Positions 53,406 through 62,789 of a DNA stretch of 64,000 nucleotides are shown here, one piece after another. The first letter of the stretch is position 1; each line of letters starts with the position of its first letter. Position numbers and translations under genes: made by a program. Origin of the DNA: CAWGGS01 sp963822095 (GTDB taxonomy: Bacteria > Desulfobacterota > Desulfobulbia > Desulfobulbales > Desulfocapsaceae); assembly GCA_963822095.1 (NCBI GenBank), contig CAWGGS010000028.1, forward strand, positions 62,001 through 126,000, given 5' to 3'. The notes under the pieces were generated by a model. That model was not told where the DNA came from. It searched no databases and saw only the letters and a list, made by a program, of their open reading frames with translations.

Positions 53406-53702
53406 GAGTAATGTTTTTGATATAACCAACCGATAAGAGGGGCATATCAGTTTTTTTAGTTCTTAATCTCTGATCATAACCGGTGGATACCATCGCCTGT
53501 GATTTGACTTGGGCTGACGGCCTGTGATAACGTTTTGTTATGAGAGTCTCCCAATAGCACCGGCCTTTCCAAGCCGGAATAGCGAGCTTTCATGCTTCGT
53601 TACGGCTGGCCGGTCAGGTCCAGCCATGCCGGTTTTATCAATACCCGCCTGGCAGTCATTCTCAAAAAAACATTCCAAAAATATTTTTTGGGGGGGAAAA
53701 CA
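53406..53702. other. Structured non-coding region before the radical SAM gene
   Basis: Two good hairpins occur: CCGGC/GCCGG around 53560-53577, and GGCTGG/CCAGCC around 53606-53627. I could not match it to a known riboswitch or tRNA. The first hairpin resembles a glycine tRNA (TCC) anticodon arm with one extra base, but the other arms are absent. Confidence 0.4.
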
Positions 53703-53885
53703 ATGAAGAAATGGCACCTAGAAGGTATTATTAGTATTACCAATACCAGCAACAGGAAACTTGTAGTTCCGGATTCCAACCATATGTATCTCTGGTCGAC
53801 GGCCTTTTCCCATGAGCCGCGCAAGGAATTTTTTCTGATTCCTTTGCTCAGAAAGATGATAACCTTTTTCCTGCGCGGAATCTGA
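53703..53885 (+). CDS. Possible small protein (60 residues)
   Basis: An ATG at 53703 follows a GGGGGGG tract and opens a 60-codon frame (MKKWHLEGIISITNTSNRKL and on, ending LLRKMITFFLRGI). It has no membrane segment or known motif. The G-rich tract lies at a usable ribosome-binding distance. It could be real or chance. Confidence 0.3.
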   Translation: MKKWHLEGIISITNTSNRKLVVPDSNHMYLWSTAFSHEPRKEFFLIPLLRKMITFFLRGI

Positions 53886-53980
53886 GCCCAACACCTGGCG
53901 GGAATCTTTATGGGAAGGAATTGGGTCTTTTAATTTGTTGACGGAAGTGTGATTTTTCAAGGATCCAAGGAGGGGATGGT

Positions 53981-55015
53981 ATGAGCCTCTTGCACAGGGC
54001 TATGCTTTATGGGCAGCAGGAAGACGCACTGGTATGCGAACTTTGCGCCCATGGTTGTCTCATCAAGGAAGGGAAGCGGGGTATCTGTGGTGTCAGGCAA
54101 AACAGAGGCGGAGTTCTATACAGTCTTGTATACGGACAATTGGTGGCCGAACATGTTGACCCCATAGAAAAAAAACCCTTATTTCATTTTCTTCCGGGCA
54201 GCCTGTCGTATTCCATTTCCACTGTGGGATGTAATTTTCACTGCCGCCATTGTCAGAACAATTCGATTTCTCAAGCATTTCATATGTCGGCCCAGGAGAT
54301 GGCTGGCTCGTCGCGCAGTCCCGATCAGGTAATCGACAGTGCGTTATCGAGTGGCTGTCAGTCCATCAGTTATACCTATGTCGAGCCGACGGTGTTTTTC
54401 GAATTCGCCTATGATTGCTGTCGACTTGCCAAACAGAAAGGACTCGGCAATGTCTTCGTCTCCAATGGCTACATGTCGGAGAAGGCAACCAGGTTGCTGG
54501 CACCGGTGCTCGATGCGATCAATATCGATATCAAGGCCTTTAGCGATGACTTTTATATAAAGGTGTGCGGTGCAAAATTGTATCCCGTTCTTGAGACCGT
54601 CCGTCTGATGAAGGAGCTGGGAGTGTGGGTTGAGGTCACGACCCTGTTGATTCCCGGCCTCAATGATGATGAGGAGGAACTGAGACGTCTGGCTTCCTTC
54701 ATTGCCGATGTCGACTCGAAAATTCCCTGGCATGTTACCGCCTTTTACCCTACCTACAAAATGACCGATCGGCCACCGACTCCGTTATCCACGCTACGAA
54801 AAGCCAGGCAGATCGGGGTGGACTGCGGCCTCTCTTTCGTTTATGAGGGCAATGTCCCGGGTGAAGGAGGCGAACGTACGAGCTGTCCTTCCTGCGGACG
54901 CGAGATCCTTCGCAGATTCGGTTTTCATATCAAGTCCAATCAATTAAAAGACGGGTGTTGTCCACAATGCGGTGCCGATATCCCAGGGGTGTGGGAGCGT
55001 GCGAATTTTGCCTAA
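53981..55015 (+). CDS. amrS: AmmeMemoRadiSam-system radical SAM enzyme
   Basis: 344 residues. The radical SAM motif is CNFHCRHCQN (CxxxCxxC, about 84-91), preceded by an N-terminal cysteine group (VCELCAHGCLIKEGKRGICGV) and followed by a C-terminal zinc-like group (CPSCGREIL, CPQCGADI). This arrangement is that of the AmrS/PflA-like proteins named for their co-occurrence with AMMECR1 and Memo proteins; those partners are not in this window. The reaction is unknown for most members. AAGGAGGGG precedes the ATG at 53981. It is followed by a convergent gene. Confidence 0.9.
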   Translation: MSLLHRAMLYGQQEDALVCELCAHGCLIKEGKRGICGVRQNRGGVLYSLVYGQLVAEHVDPIEKKPLFHFLPGSLSYSISTVGCNFHCRHCQNNSISQAFHMSAQEMAGSSRSPDQVIDSALSSGCQSISYTYVEPTVFFEFAYDCCRLAKQKGLGNVFVSNGYMSEKATRLLAPVLDAINIDIKAFSDDFYIKVCGAKLYPVLETVRLMKELGVWVEVTTLLIPGLNDDEEELRRLASFIADVDSKIPWHVTAFYPTYKMTDRPPTPLSTLRKARQIGVDCGLSFVYEGNVPGEGGERTSCPSCGREILRRFGFHIKSNQLKDGCCPQCGADIPGVWERANFA

Positions 55016-55185
55016 CCAGCATGGCTTGACCAGACCTGTCAGCCACAACATAATATGGAAGCCTGGCCCGCAAATTTCATAAAAACACAAGGCAACGTGT
55101 GATGAGTGCCTTACCAGGGCCAGTGCTTCATAGAGACTTTCACATAAATCCAGATAAATCCTAGGAAGAATCATTTCTCTGAAAC

Positions 55186-56070
55186 TCAGCAACCTCGTGG
55201 AGCCCCGCTTTTTTGGCGCACGGGCTTTTCTTTGAAAAGTCTGGCACTGATCTTGGTGAGCAGGATGGCGAAGAGCGCTGCTGCACACCCGAGCAGAACA
55301 TTGAAATAGGCTGGGGCAGCCAATGCCATCCGGATCAACATGGTGGAGAGGGCAAACCCTGAATTTCTGAAAACCGTGTAGAAGGAAGGGTGGTAGCACT
55401 CCGATATAAGGACGATCAGAATATCGGTAAGAATCAGGATCGTGTAGAAATCATATAGAAAATCTGTATGCTCCTGATGGGTTGCCCACATCCAAACGTT
55501 GTTTATTCCAAGATAGATGAAGACCAGCAACAGGATCAGGGCGATGCCTTTTTTTGCCGATACAAAGCTGAAAAGATCGGCAGGTTTCATTGCCTCTTCC
55601 GAGGCGCGTCCCTGAACCAGATAATAGTATCCCAGCAAGGCAAAAACCAACAGTGCTCCAAAGCCGTCCGAGACGATATGCAGTATCGTCTCCTGATTGC
55701 CGGTAAAGGAGATGGGCTCAGGGAATTGAGCCAATGATTTGAAAGCATTACGCATCAGGATAAGCGAGAGGATCTCAAACTGTTTCCCGACTGAGCGGGA
55801 GAAGGAGCAGGGAAGGGTGAAGACCAGGCTTATCACTTCCAGGATCAGCACAACGGTGAAGGCGGCCTGAACAGCATAAAAATGATTGTTCGGGATCAAT
55901 CCCTTGACCGCGGACGGCATCAATCCTTGTCTTTTGAGTTCGATGCTCAGAAGACCCAACAAAAAGAAGAGAACCAGGGCAATAGAGATTTTTCGATGCA
56001 TTCTCTCATGTTCCCAGGCATAGTGGAGAGGATCGAAAAGGAAGGTTATTTTTTCGTAAAGAAAGTACAT
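55186..56070 (-). CDS. Membrane protein of unknown function
   Basis: 294 residues with about six or seven hydrophobic segments (ISIALVLFFLLGLLSIEL; AVQAAFTVVLILEVISLVF; ILHIVSDGFGALLVFALLG; IALILLLVFIYLGIN; YDFYTILILTDILIVLIS; PAYFNVLLGCAAALFAILL). Basic and aromatic loops but no cofactor motif. Neighbours on both sides are on separate transcripts. It resembles conserved integral membrane proteins of Desulfobacterota by composition only; no family is recognised. Confidence 0.72.
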   Translation of the reverse strand: MYFLYEKITFLFDPLHYAWEHERMHRKISIALVLFFLLGLLSIELKRQGLMPSAVKGLIPNNHFYAVQAAFTVVLILEVISLVFTLPCSFSRSVGKQFEILSLILMRNAFKSLAQFPEPISFTGNQETILHIVSDGFGALLVFALLGYYYLVQGRASEEAMKPADLFSFVSAKKGIALILLLVFIYLGINNVWMWATHQEHTDFLYDFYTILILTDILIVLISECYHPSFYTVFRNSGFALSTMLIRMALAAPAYFNVLLGCAAALFAILLTKISARLFKEKPVRQKSGAPRGC

Positions 56071-56190
56071 GATATAAAGGTGTTATTTGGAATACTGGCT
56101 GAAATGTATTCCTGAGAGTTTTTCCCCAATGGATTCGGGTGGTATCCCGGTTGTCCCGGGGCATCAGACCCGTGTTTGTCTATATGCTGG

Positions 56191-57015
56191 TTAGGTCAGG
56201 AGAGATGCCAGCACTTCAAAATGGTCAAAGGGTGGCATGACGCAGGCCCCTTTAAATCGTTCTTTGGCGATCTGCAGCATGTCCCTGGCGTTGGCTATTC
56301 CTTCGGTTACCGTATCGTCTGCCTTTTCCATACGGGCTCGTATCTGATCCGGAACGGTGATTCCTGATACCTTGGTGTGGAGGAATTCGGCGTGACGAAA
56401 GGTTCGCAAGGGCAGAATTCCCATAATCACCGGTATATCGATGTGCTTGACCGCATCGGCAATAGCTTCGGCTCCGGTTTGGTCGTACACCGGCTGGGTT
56501 ACAGCGAACTGAGCCCCTGACGTTGCTTTTTCCTCGAGCCGTCGCACCGCCCTGTCGAATCCGCCACTCAATTCGGGTTTGGTGTCAAAGACAACCCCGG
56601 TAAAAAGCCCTGATTCACGGGCCATGCCGATTAGATCACAGACGTTCACATCGCCGACATGGGAGACGATGCCTCGGTCCAAAAGGGCGATTTGATCTCC
56701 GGTGGCGACCATTACCGTATTGATTCCCAAGGCCTTGGCCCCCCATAATTCACCTTGAACGGCAATCCGATTGTGGTCGCGGATGGTACAATGGAGGATG
56801 GCGGGACGATCCACCCTGGTCTGGATCAGGTGACAGGTGACCATGGCGCTCATTCGTGATTTTGCCACCGGGTTAGTGGCAACACTGAAACCGTCAAAGG
56901 AAAGCTTGCTAAGGGTCGCTAGTTGATCAAGCAGTGGGGTTGGATCCGGTCCGCCGGGAGGAACGACTTCGACGGTGATGATAAACCGGTCTTTGTCGGC
57001 AAATAAAGTTTCCAT
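56191..57015 (-). CDS. Stand-alone MetF-family protein (third in the window)
   Basis: 274 residues with MetF features: ITVEVVPPGGPDPTPLL, IRDHNRIAVQGELWGAKALG, MVATGDQ, FAVTQPVYDQTG, DIPVIMGILPL. It has the first-strand glutamate (VEVVPPG) seen in true MetF. It is shorter and more diverged than the metF at 8318-9241 and has no metV or Hdr neighbour, so it may use a different electron donor or act in methionine synthesis. The gene ends close to the membrane-protein gene on the same strand. Function is inferred from family only. Confidence 0.85.
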   Translation of the reverse strand: METLFADKDRFIITVEVVPPGGPDPTPLLDQLATLSKLSFDGFSVATNPVAKSRMSAMVTCHLIQTRVDRPAILHCTIRDHNRIAVQGELWGAKALGINTVMVATGDQIALLDRGIVSHVGDVNVCDLIGMARESGLFTGVVFDTKPELSGGFDRAVRRLEEKATSGAQFAVTQPVYDQTGAEAIADAVKHIDIPVIMGILPLRTFRHAEFLHTKVSGITVPDQIRARMEKADDTVTEGIANARDMLQIAKERFKGACVMPPFDHFEVLASLLT

Positions 57016-57199
57016 TCAGGCCTCTTTCCATTGTTTTTATGAGAGTGACAAAAGGGGATGGATGGGAATTACTATTTCGTCATCTCGTTGTTTAATAAAA
57101 TATATGGGGGAGTTTATATAATTCTACCCTGCGGCCTCATTTTTTGGAAATTTCTTTTTTATATTTCTGCGTAAAGCATGCAGCACGACTTAGCAGTCT

Positions 57200-57952
57200 T
57201 TATCGTTTCAACAACGCGTTGATTCGTCCACGGGTCTCATCCGTTTGCAATAACTCGCTGAAAGCTTTGAGTTCTTCGACGATCACCCTTTCAATGTCGG
57301 GATGTGAGGCGCGCATGAGCTCCTTGGTGGCCATAAGAGATGCCAATGGTTGCTGGAGGAGTTGTTGTATATAATCCTCTGCCGCTTCCGCTGCCTTGCC
57401 TGGATCTGCCACTTTGTTAATCAGCCCCCAGGAAAGGGCTTCGTCAGCGGAAAAGAACCGGCCTGTCAGCAGCACTTCCCTGGCCATCTTTTGGCCAATT
57501 GCCTGGGGAAGGAGAACGCTGGAACTTCCCTCCGGTCCAACACCCAGATTGACAAACGGGACCCGGAATTTTGTCTTGCTGGAGGCGATAACGATATCAC
57601 AGTGGAGTAAAATTGTCGTGCCAATGCCGACAGCTACGCCCTCGACAGCGGCGACAAGGACTTTCTTCAGATTTGCTACAGTACTGAAAATGTCCTTCAC
57701 ACATTCCATAAGCTGCAGCTGCTCGCCACCAACCAGATCTGAAAGATCGTTCCCCGCAGTGAATTGACCACCTTCGCCTTGTAAAACGATGATGTGGCAA
57801 TCGGGTGACGCATCTGCGGACTGTAATGCCGATATGAGTTCCAGATAGGTTTTGATTCGGATAGCATTGAGCTTATCCGGTCTGTTGATTGAAATCCTGG
57901 CAACCCTGTTTTCATACCGAATGCTGATATCTGTATATTCTGTAGATCCCAT
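57200..57952 (-). CDS. Enoyl-CoA hydratase/isomerase (crotonase) family protein
   Basis: 250 residues from the ATG at 57952 (GGGAGGAG upstream; an ATG 33 bp earlier lacks one). Crotonase motifs include ISINRPDKLNAI, IVLQGEGGQFTAGNDLSDL (first oxyanion-hole loop), AAVEGVAVGIGTTILLHCDIVIAS (second), and FVNLGVGPEGSSSVLLPQAIG, with E in the GPEG loop. This places it in the hydratase/isomerase superfamily acting on acyl-CoAs, probably a 2,3-enoyl-CoA hydratase. No other beta-oxidation genes are nearby, so the substrate is unknown. Confidence 0.9.
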   Translation of the reverse strand: MGSTEYTDISIRYENRVARISINRPDKLNAIRIKTYLELISALQSADASPDCHIIVLQGEGGQFTAGNDLSDLVGGEQLQLMECVKDIFSTVANLKKVLVAAVEGVAVGIGTTILLHCDIVIASSKTKFRVPFVNLGVGPEGSSSVLLPQAIGQKMAREVLLTGRFFSADEALSWGLINKVADPGKAAEAAEDYIQQLLQQPLASLMATKELMRASHPDIERVIVEELKAFSELLQTDETRGRINALLKR

Positions 57953-57985
57953 TGTTCTCCTCCCTTTTTTGTTGGAAAGCGACAC

Positions 57986-58433
57986 AACTCGTAAGAGAGA
58001 GCGTCACGATCACAGCAGGAAAAGTATCGTGTTAAATGCGAGACAATAGTACTCTGTATGGCACTTTAACGTAAACGTCAATAAAAAGGTACTCGATCAA
58101 CCCTATGCTCACAAGGAAAAAATGCAAGTGACCAATAAAGGTCATCTGCTTCCCTGAATATACCGGGGTATCGGGTAAAATATCGGGTGTGATTTTGATG
58201 GCACTTCGGCACCTCGTTTGGTATTCTCTCGGGTCATGAAAGAGGGGACTCCTTGAAGTTGTTTTCTCAATGATTAACATTTCGGTGATAGAACCTTTTG
58301 GTTTTTTTTCGTCATCTATTTACAGTAATTATCAGCTATATGACCCTCGTTGACCGAATTGAAGGCAGGAGAAAAGGCGGATGTCGAAACGGCAATGTGA
58401 GGAAATCGAGCAGATGTGCTTCAGGAGGCTGGG
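57986..58433. other. Divergent intergenic region without a supported gene
   Basis: Separates the enoyl-CoA hydratase gene (minus) from the small zinc-ribbon gene (plus). A TTTTTTTCG tract and an AGGAGG at 58423-58428 are the only clear features. No RNA gene recognised. Confidence 0.45.
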
Positions 58434-58613
58434 ATGCCAGATACACCAATCAAGGTGGAGTTCACCACGGAATTCAGAATATGTCCTTCGTGCGGCTATC
58501 GTGACGGTTTCCACTCCGTCTTCAAAAAAGAAGATGGAATGATAAAATGGCTGTTTATCTGTCCGTCGTGTCATGAGCTGTTCGACCTCGGGTTCACAGC
58601 AGGGCAGGGCTAA
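58434..58613 (+). CDS. Small zinc-ribbon protein
   Basis: 59 residues with two CPSC knuckles (RICPSCGYRDG and LFICPSCHELFDLGF), spaced as in rubredoxin-like zinc ribbons. AGGAGG precedes the ATG at 58434. It is probably co-transcribed with the TerB-like gene 73 bp downstream. The role is unknown; small proteins of this type often regulate or assist larger complexes. Confidence 0.7.
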   Translation: MPDTPIKVEFTTEFRICPSCGYRDGFHSVFKKEDGMIKWLFICPSCHELFDLGFTAGQG

Positions 58614-58686
58614 GCGTATGGACGGCAAACGCAATCTTCCGCTAAAGTCTGGTCATACCGCAGATACGTTTCTATAGGGGATATGG

Positions 58687-59142
58687 ATGCTTGGTTTAAT
58701 CAAAAAAGTAATGGGGGATAAGCCGAAAAAAGACCGTGGGGCAGTGACCATTGGGGATGAAGCCCATATTGCCCTGTGCGTGCTTATGCTGGAGGCGGCA
58801 TATGCTGATGGCCAGTGTTCCAAGGAGGAAATGAACTACGTTTTCTCAACGTTGGAGGCTCAGAGCGGTGTCGGCCGCGGGGAACTCGAAGCACTAATCG
58901 ACATTGCCTACCGGAAGCGGAACGATGCCGTTGATCTGTTCAAATTCACCCGTTACCTGAACCAGCACTATACCAAGGAGCAGAAGCTGGAGGTGATGGA
59001 ATCTGTCTGGCGGGTCATCCTCGCTGACGGACACCTTGAAGCCCACGAAGATCAGTTCGCCCACAAGCTCGCCAATCTGCTGCGCCTGACCCACAAAGAA
59101 TTGATCGACGCCAAGATCAAGGCCCGGCAACAGCTAAACTGA
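58687..59142 (+). CDS. TerB-family protein
   Basis: 151 residues of the TerB/DjlA-N-terminal fold: CVLMLEAAYADGQCSKEEMNYV and WRVILADGHLEAHEDQFAHKLANLLRL are the paired acidic helices characteristic of the family. TerB domains are linked to stress responses and to membrane-associated metal-binding complexes; the specific role here is not known. A short N-terminal basic segment precedes the domain. AGGGGA precedes the ATG. The gene converges with the MshEN-DUF202 genes. Confidence 0.85.
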   Translation: MLGLIKKVMGDKPKKDRGAVTIGDEAHIALCVLMLEAAYADGQCSKEEMNYVFSTLEAQSGVGRGELEALIDIAYRKRNDAVDLFKFTRYLNQHYTKEQKLEVMESVWRVILADGHLEAHEDQFAHKLANLLRLTHKELIDAKIKARQQLN

Positions 59143-59170
59143 ATACCCTGTTTGCCAAATTGCCTTTTTG

Positions 59171-60385
59171 TCACTTAAAGGCAATACTTCTGGGAATTTC
59201 GGCCTGCTCTTTTCTGACCGGAAGATACCAGAGCCCGCCGTCAATAATCATCAAGGTCCCGGCCAGCCCAAGGACGATATCGATGACGGTGAAGAGCCCT
59301 CTGCCGAAAAAGATAATCAATCCAATCCCGATGCTGATAAAGGAAAAACCTGTGCGGATGAATGCCAGTCCGGTCCTGGCGCGGGAGTATATCGTCCGAT
59401 AACAGGCGGCGACGGTTCTCTGAGCAGCCAGGACGTTGCGTTCGTGTACATACATGGTTCGTATTTTGCTTGAAGACGATGGGTAGAGGATGGTGCAATA
59501 GTCGGCGAGAAGAGAGCTGAGTCTTGCCAGCATTGTTTCATTTTTCTTCAAGGCGTCATCTCGGTTTGCCTGGTAATGATAGGCTTCCAGAAAGCGAATT
59601 GTCGCCGAAGTGACTTTAACAATGGTCTGGTTTTGCGGAGGACTCATCCTGGATTTCCTTACCCGTAGATAACTCGGGAGTCCCAATGAGCAGATGACAA
59701 GACCCAGAACCAAAATTGCCGAATAGATATAGAGATTAAGAGAATTGCCGGCACCTTCCCTCTTGAAAAGGGCGTCCGCGATCGCAATCGTTCCCAATCC
59801 CCAGCGGAGATATGCAAGCCCCGAACGCGCCTCTGCTAATTCGGTTCGATAGCAGGCAAGTCGTGTTCGCCACTGGGCCATGGTGGTCCGCCAATAGGCC
59901 AGATCAGTCCTTTCGGTGCCTGTCAGATGCCCTGGTTCATCATGGAGGAAGTCCTGGATAAACCAGCGTATATCCTCTTCGAGAGCGACCCTGAATTCGT
60001 ACCGCTCGGCTTCGAGGTACTGTAGGCACTCCTCTCTGATGTCCCGGCTTTCCGGATCATTCGCCGCAATCACGACCGTCCCGTCTTCGGATCGTATCAC
60101 AGGCATCCAGAGGCTTTTGGAAAGAACTGCTGCATCGAGTTTTTTTAAAAGCTCCGGAGGGATTGGAAGGCGTTCATCGTATTCGATGTACGGACAATCG
60201 TATTGTTTTGAAAGGGCCTGAAGCAAGAGGTATTTGGGGATGCGTTTTTCAGTCAGGAGTAACCTCTCCAGGCTGACTCCTCTGGCTCGTGAGTCGAGTT
60301 TCGCTTTGTTGAGCTGCTCGGAGCTGATTGCTCCCCAGTGTGTCAATATATCAAATTTTGGCATTTCCTGATCAGTTTCCATCAT
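59171..60385 (-). CDS. MshEN-like domain fused to two DUF202 membrane modules (downstream copy)
   Basis: About 404 residues from the ATG at 60385 (an earlier TTG at 60394 is open). The N-terminal ~120 residues resemble the GspE-N/MshEN fold (SLERLLLTEKRIPKYLLLQA, YDCPYIEYDERLPIPPELLK), which in other proteins binds cyclic di-GMP. Two DUF202 modules follow, each with the RTxLAxxRT...RTGLAFIR-type arginine-rich helix and two hydrophobic helices (about 165-245 and 315-395). It overlaps its upstream neighbour by 14 bp, so the two are translated together. A membrane-bound second-messenger sensor is an attractive inference, not shown. Confidence 0.78.
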   Translation of the reverse strand: MMETDQEMPKFDILTHWGAISSEQLNKAKLDSRARGVSLERLLLTEKRIPKYLLLQALSKQYDCPYIEYDERLPIPPELLKKLDAAVLSKSLWMPVIRSEDGTVVIAANDPESRDIREECLQYLEAERYEFRVALEEDIRWFIQDFLHDEPGHLTGTERTDLAYWRTTMAQWRTRLACYRTELAEARSGLAYLRWGLGTIAIADALFKREGAGNSLNLYIYSAILVLGLVICSLGLPSYLRVRKSRMSPPQNQTIVKVTSATIRFLEAYHYQANRDDALKKNETMLARLSSLLADYCTILYPSSSSKIRTMYVHERNVLAAQRTVAACYRTIYSRARTGLAFIRTGFSFISIGIGLIIFFGRGLFTVIDIVLGLAGTLMIIDGGLWYLPVRKEQAEIPRSIAFK

Positions 60386-62024
60386 TGTCAACAACAGTTT
60401 TTTTCCAACGACATGTTGGGGTGCTGTAATCGGGAACTGCTATCTCCATATCTTCCCGGCAGTAGGGGTAGGTGGCCGTCACCTTTTCCGCCGGAATCGC
60501 CCAGTAGTAACCGTCTGCGATAAGAAACAATCCTGCCAGCATAAGAAGGATGTTGAACATCGCCCATACGGACTCTGAAAAACCAAAAAAGACCATAAGG
60601 CCTGCCCCTACGGCTATGATGCTTATGCCTGTTCGGATAAAGGCCAGGCCTGTTCTGGTCCTGGACATGACTGTGCGTACCCGGGCCATAACGCAGCGCC
60701 TTTCGGCGAGCAGTGTCCTCTCGAGAGCCAGGCCGGTGGTTGCCCATATTCCGGGAAGATGAGAACCTTCGACAGGCGGTCCGTTCCTCTCTTGGCCGGT
60801 GCCTTTACGCCTATGATGAAAAGGCAGGATAAGGTCCCAGATGCTCTCTTTCCCGCTCATGCGACGGACAGTCTTGAAGCTTTTTATGCCGGCGCTTCGT
60901 CCCTTGAAATACCAAAAGAGACCTTCCGCCGACATGATAACTCCCACCGCGATAAAACTAATATCGAATACCGTCCAGCCGCTTTTGGGAAAATGCCTGA
61001 CCAAAGCTATCCCTATACCTGCCAAGGCCACCCCGGTTCGGGTGAATGCAAGACCGTTTCTGGTTTTGGCCAGCACTGTCCTGTTGCCCGCCAGGGCTGT
61101 TCGTTCTTCTGCCAAATCGGCCCGGTCGCAGGCAACAAATCTTCTCCTCATAACCGGCGATAAAAGGTCCCAGTTTTCCCGCAGCCGTTTGGCCCCTTCC
61201 ACAATGTCTGAGCGCTTGAAAATGGGATTATCCTCTTCAAGAGATACGGAAAGAACGCTTGTTCCACCTGTCGACTCTGTTGAAGACGTGTCGATGGATT
61301 CATGCATTGCAGGGCGTGACGACATATACCATCTTATGCCGTCGACGATCATTGCCAGGCCGACAAGGGCAAAGGGGATCTCCAGGACGACCCAGAAGCT
61401 GTTTCCGAAAATTCGAAGAAAGGTTAGTGAAATCGCAATGAAAGCCAAACCGGTCCGGATAAAGGCGAGTCCGGTTCGTCCCTTGGAAAAAAGAGTCCGA
61501 TACTGGGCGTAGGCAGAACGTCGATAGGCAAGAAAGACCCTGTCGAGAGCCAGAGGCGTTCTTCCTCCTGAGGAGGAGAAACCGGGATTCAGATCGAAGC
61601 TGTTCTCGATGATCCGAATAATATCGGCTGCAAAAGCAACCCGAAAATGGATCGTTTGAACTCCCAGTGTGTTTTTGATATCCTCTGTCAGATTTGGGGC
61701 ACCGGGGTCGTAGGCAACGACTTCGGTACTGTCTTCCGTAACAGAAAGAGGGAACCACAGGGCACGCTTATGCTTTCCCAAATGGAGTTTCTTGACCAGG
61801 AAGTCGGGGGGAGTGAGATCTTCGTCGTATTCTACAAATGGGCAATTGAAAAACCTGGAGAGGCAGAAAAGGATTTCATGGCGGGAAATACCTCTATTAA
61901 GCAGCAGGTCTTCCGGAAATCTTCCGGTGGATCCAGACGAGGTTACGATATCGCTCAACTCATCTGCTGCCAGTAAGCCTTTGTCTACAAGCTCTTGGAA
62001 CCTCGTTTCAGATAGTATGTCCAA
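60372..62024 (-). CDS. MshEN-like domain fused to three DUF202 membrane modules (upstream copy)
   Basis: 550 residues with a TTG start behind GGAGGAG. Residues about 1-145 form a GspE-N/MshEN-like domain (FPEDLLLNRGISRHEILFCL, FVEYDEDLTPPDFLVKKLHL). Three DUF202 modules follow, marked by GRTGLAFIRTGLAFIAIS, NGLAFTRTGVALAGIGI and RTGLAFIRTGISIIAVG, each with paired hydrophobic helices and separated by charged linkers. DUF202 proteins normally contain one module of about 100 residues, so the triplication is unusual. It is a paralogue of the overlapping downstream gene. Confidence 0.78.
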   Translation of the reverse strand: MDILSETRFQELVDKGLLAADELSDIVTSSGSTGRFPEDLLLNRGISRHEILFCLSRFFNCPFVEYDEDLTPPDFLVKKLHLGKHKRALWFPLSVTEDSTEVVAYDPGAPNLTEDIKNTLGVQTIHFRVAFAADIIRIIENSFDLNPGFSSSGGRTPLALDRVFLAYRRSAYAQYRTLFSKGRTGLAFIRTGLAFIAISLTFLRIFGNSFWVVLEIPFALVGLAMIVDGIRWYMSSRPAMHESIDTSSTESTGGTSVLSVSLEEDNPIFKRSDIVEGAKRLRENWDLLSPVMRRRFVACDRADLAEERTALAGNRTVLAKTRNGLAFTRTGVALAGIGIALVRHFPKSGWTVFDISFIAVGVIMSAEGLFWYFKGRSAGIKSFKTVRRMSGKESIWDLILPFHHRRKGTGQERNGPPVEGSHLPGIWATTGLALERTLLAERRCVMARVRTVMSRTRTGLAFIRTGISIIAVGAGLMVFFGFSESVWAMFNILLMLAGLFLIADGYYWAIPAEKVTATYPYCREDMEIAVPDYSTPTCRWKKTVVDNDGN

Positions 62025-62206
62025 CCACTCCTCCGAAGGAGATAAATAAAGTACGAGAGGGAGTTAACGTTACCCCGGATTCCTCGTTTCCAGCCATGCA
62101 GGTTCAAGAGGAATCCGGGCTTAAACAGAGAGTCAAACAACATCTGTCACCTGTCTCTGCTGATGTGTTTACAAGCAAAATTGATAAGGCAGTTGTTCTC
62201 GAGCAG

Positions 62207-62416
62207 TTAGATGATTCTGCTTGGTTTGCATAGATTCTGAGGGTTTGCAGAAATATTTCCACAGATGCAGGAATATTTCATGTCCGAAAGCTTTTCATCG
62301 CAAACATCGGCATCAGGGATGCTGCATGCTTTTCTATTATATTCTTCGTTAATGGGCTTGCAAATACCGTTTGAATCATCTGTGACCACGCCACAGTTCC
62401 GACAGATATAGGCCAT
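62207..62416 (-). CDS. Small cysteine-rich protein with two CxxCG...CKP units
   Basis: 69 residues with eight cysteines. The unit CRNCGVVTDDSNGICKP recurs in shortened form as CICGNISANPQNLCKP, so the protein looks internally duplicated and probably binds one or two metal ions. AAGGAG precedes the ATG. It is a single-gene unit; several short proteins of this type occur in sulfate reducers, but I cannot assign a function. Confidence 0.68.
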   Translation of the reverse strand: MAYICRNCGVVTDDSNGICKPINEEYNRKACSIPDADVCDEKLSDMKYSCICGNISANPQNLCKPSRII

Positions 62417-62789
62417 GGTATTTCTCCTTATCTACATGTTACAAGTACCGTTTTGCTGCTCGGCCTTTTGTTTATAGTTGCCAGCGGAAAAGTCCGTCAG
62501 TTGCATGAAACGTGTTAGTTTCTTAAATGAAAGAAATAAGCGGGAAGGTCAAGCTTGTCAACTGAGGGGAGATCGCGGGGTGCATACGTTTTAAGAGTTG
62601 AATATCGATTTGTTCCATGAAAATAATTACATTTCTTTTACGCTGTTTTGATTACAATAGAATCTCCTTCGGGTGGATTAGTGGACAAGGCGTTGGCAGA
62701 ATCTCTCAGGGTTGTGGCAACTAGCCGTTGGTTTGAGGTTGCATGGTGCCATTTCCCGGGAGAAAAATTTAGAAGATAAGGAGTTTACA
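62417..62789. other. Divergent promoter region before pepT
   Basis: About 370 bp between the small cysteine-rich gene (minus) and pepT (plus). Apart from the AAGGAG of pepT (62777-62782) I see no conserved element or RNA gene. Confidence 0.45.

Noticed and set aside
53560..53640. tRNA-Gly-like anticodon arm
   Set aside because: The anticodon loop has an extra base, and no acceptor stem, D arm or T arm (TTCRA motif) can be built around it.
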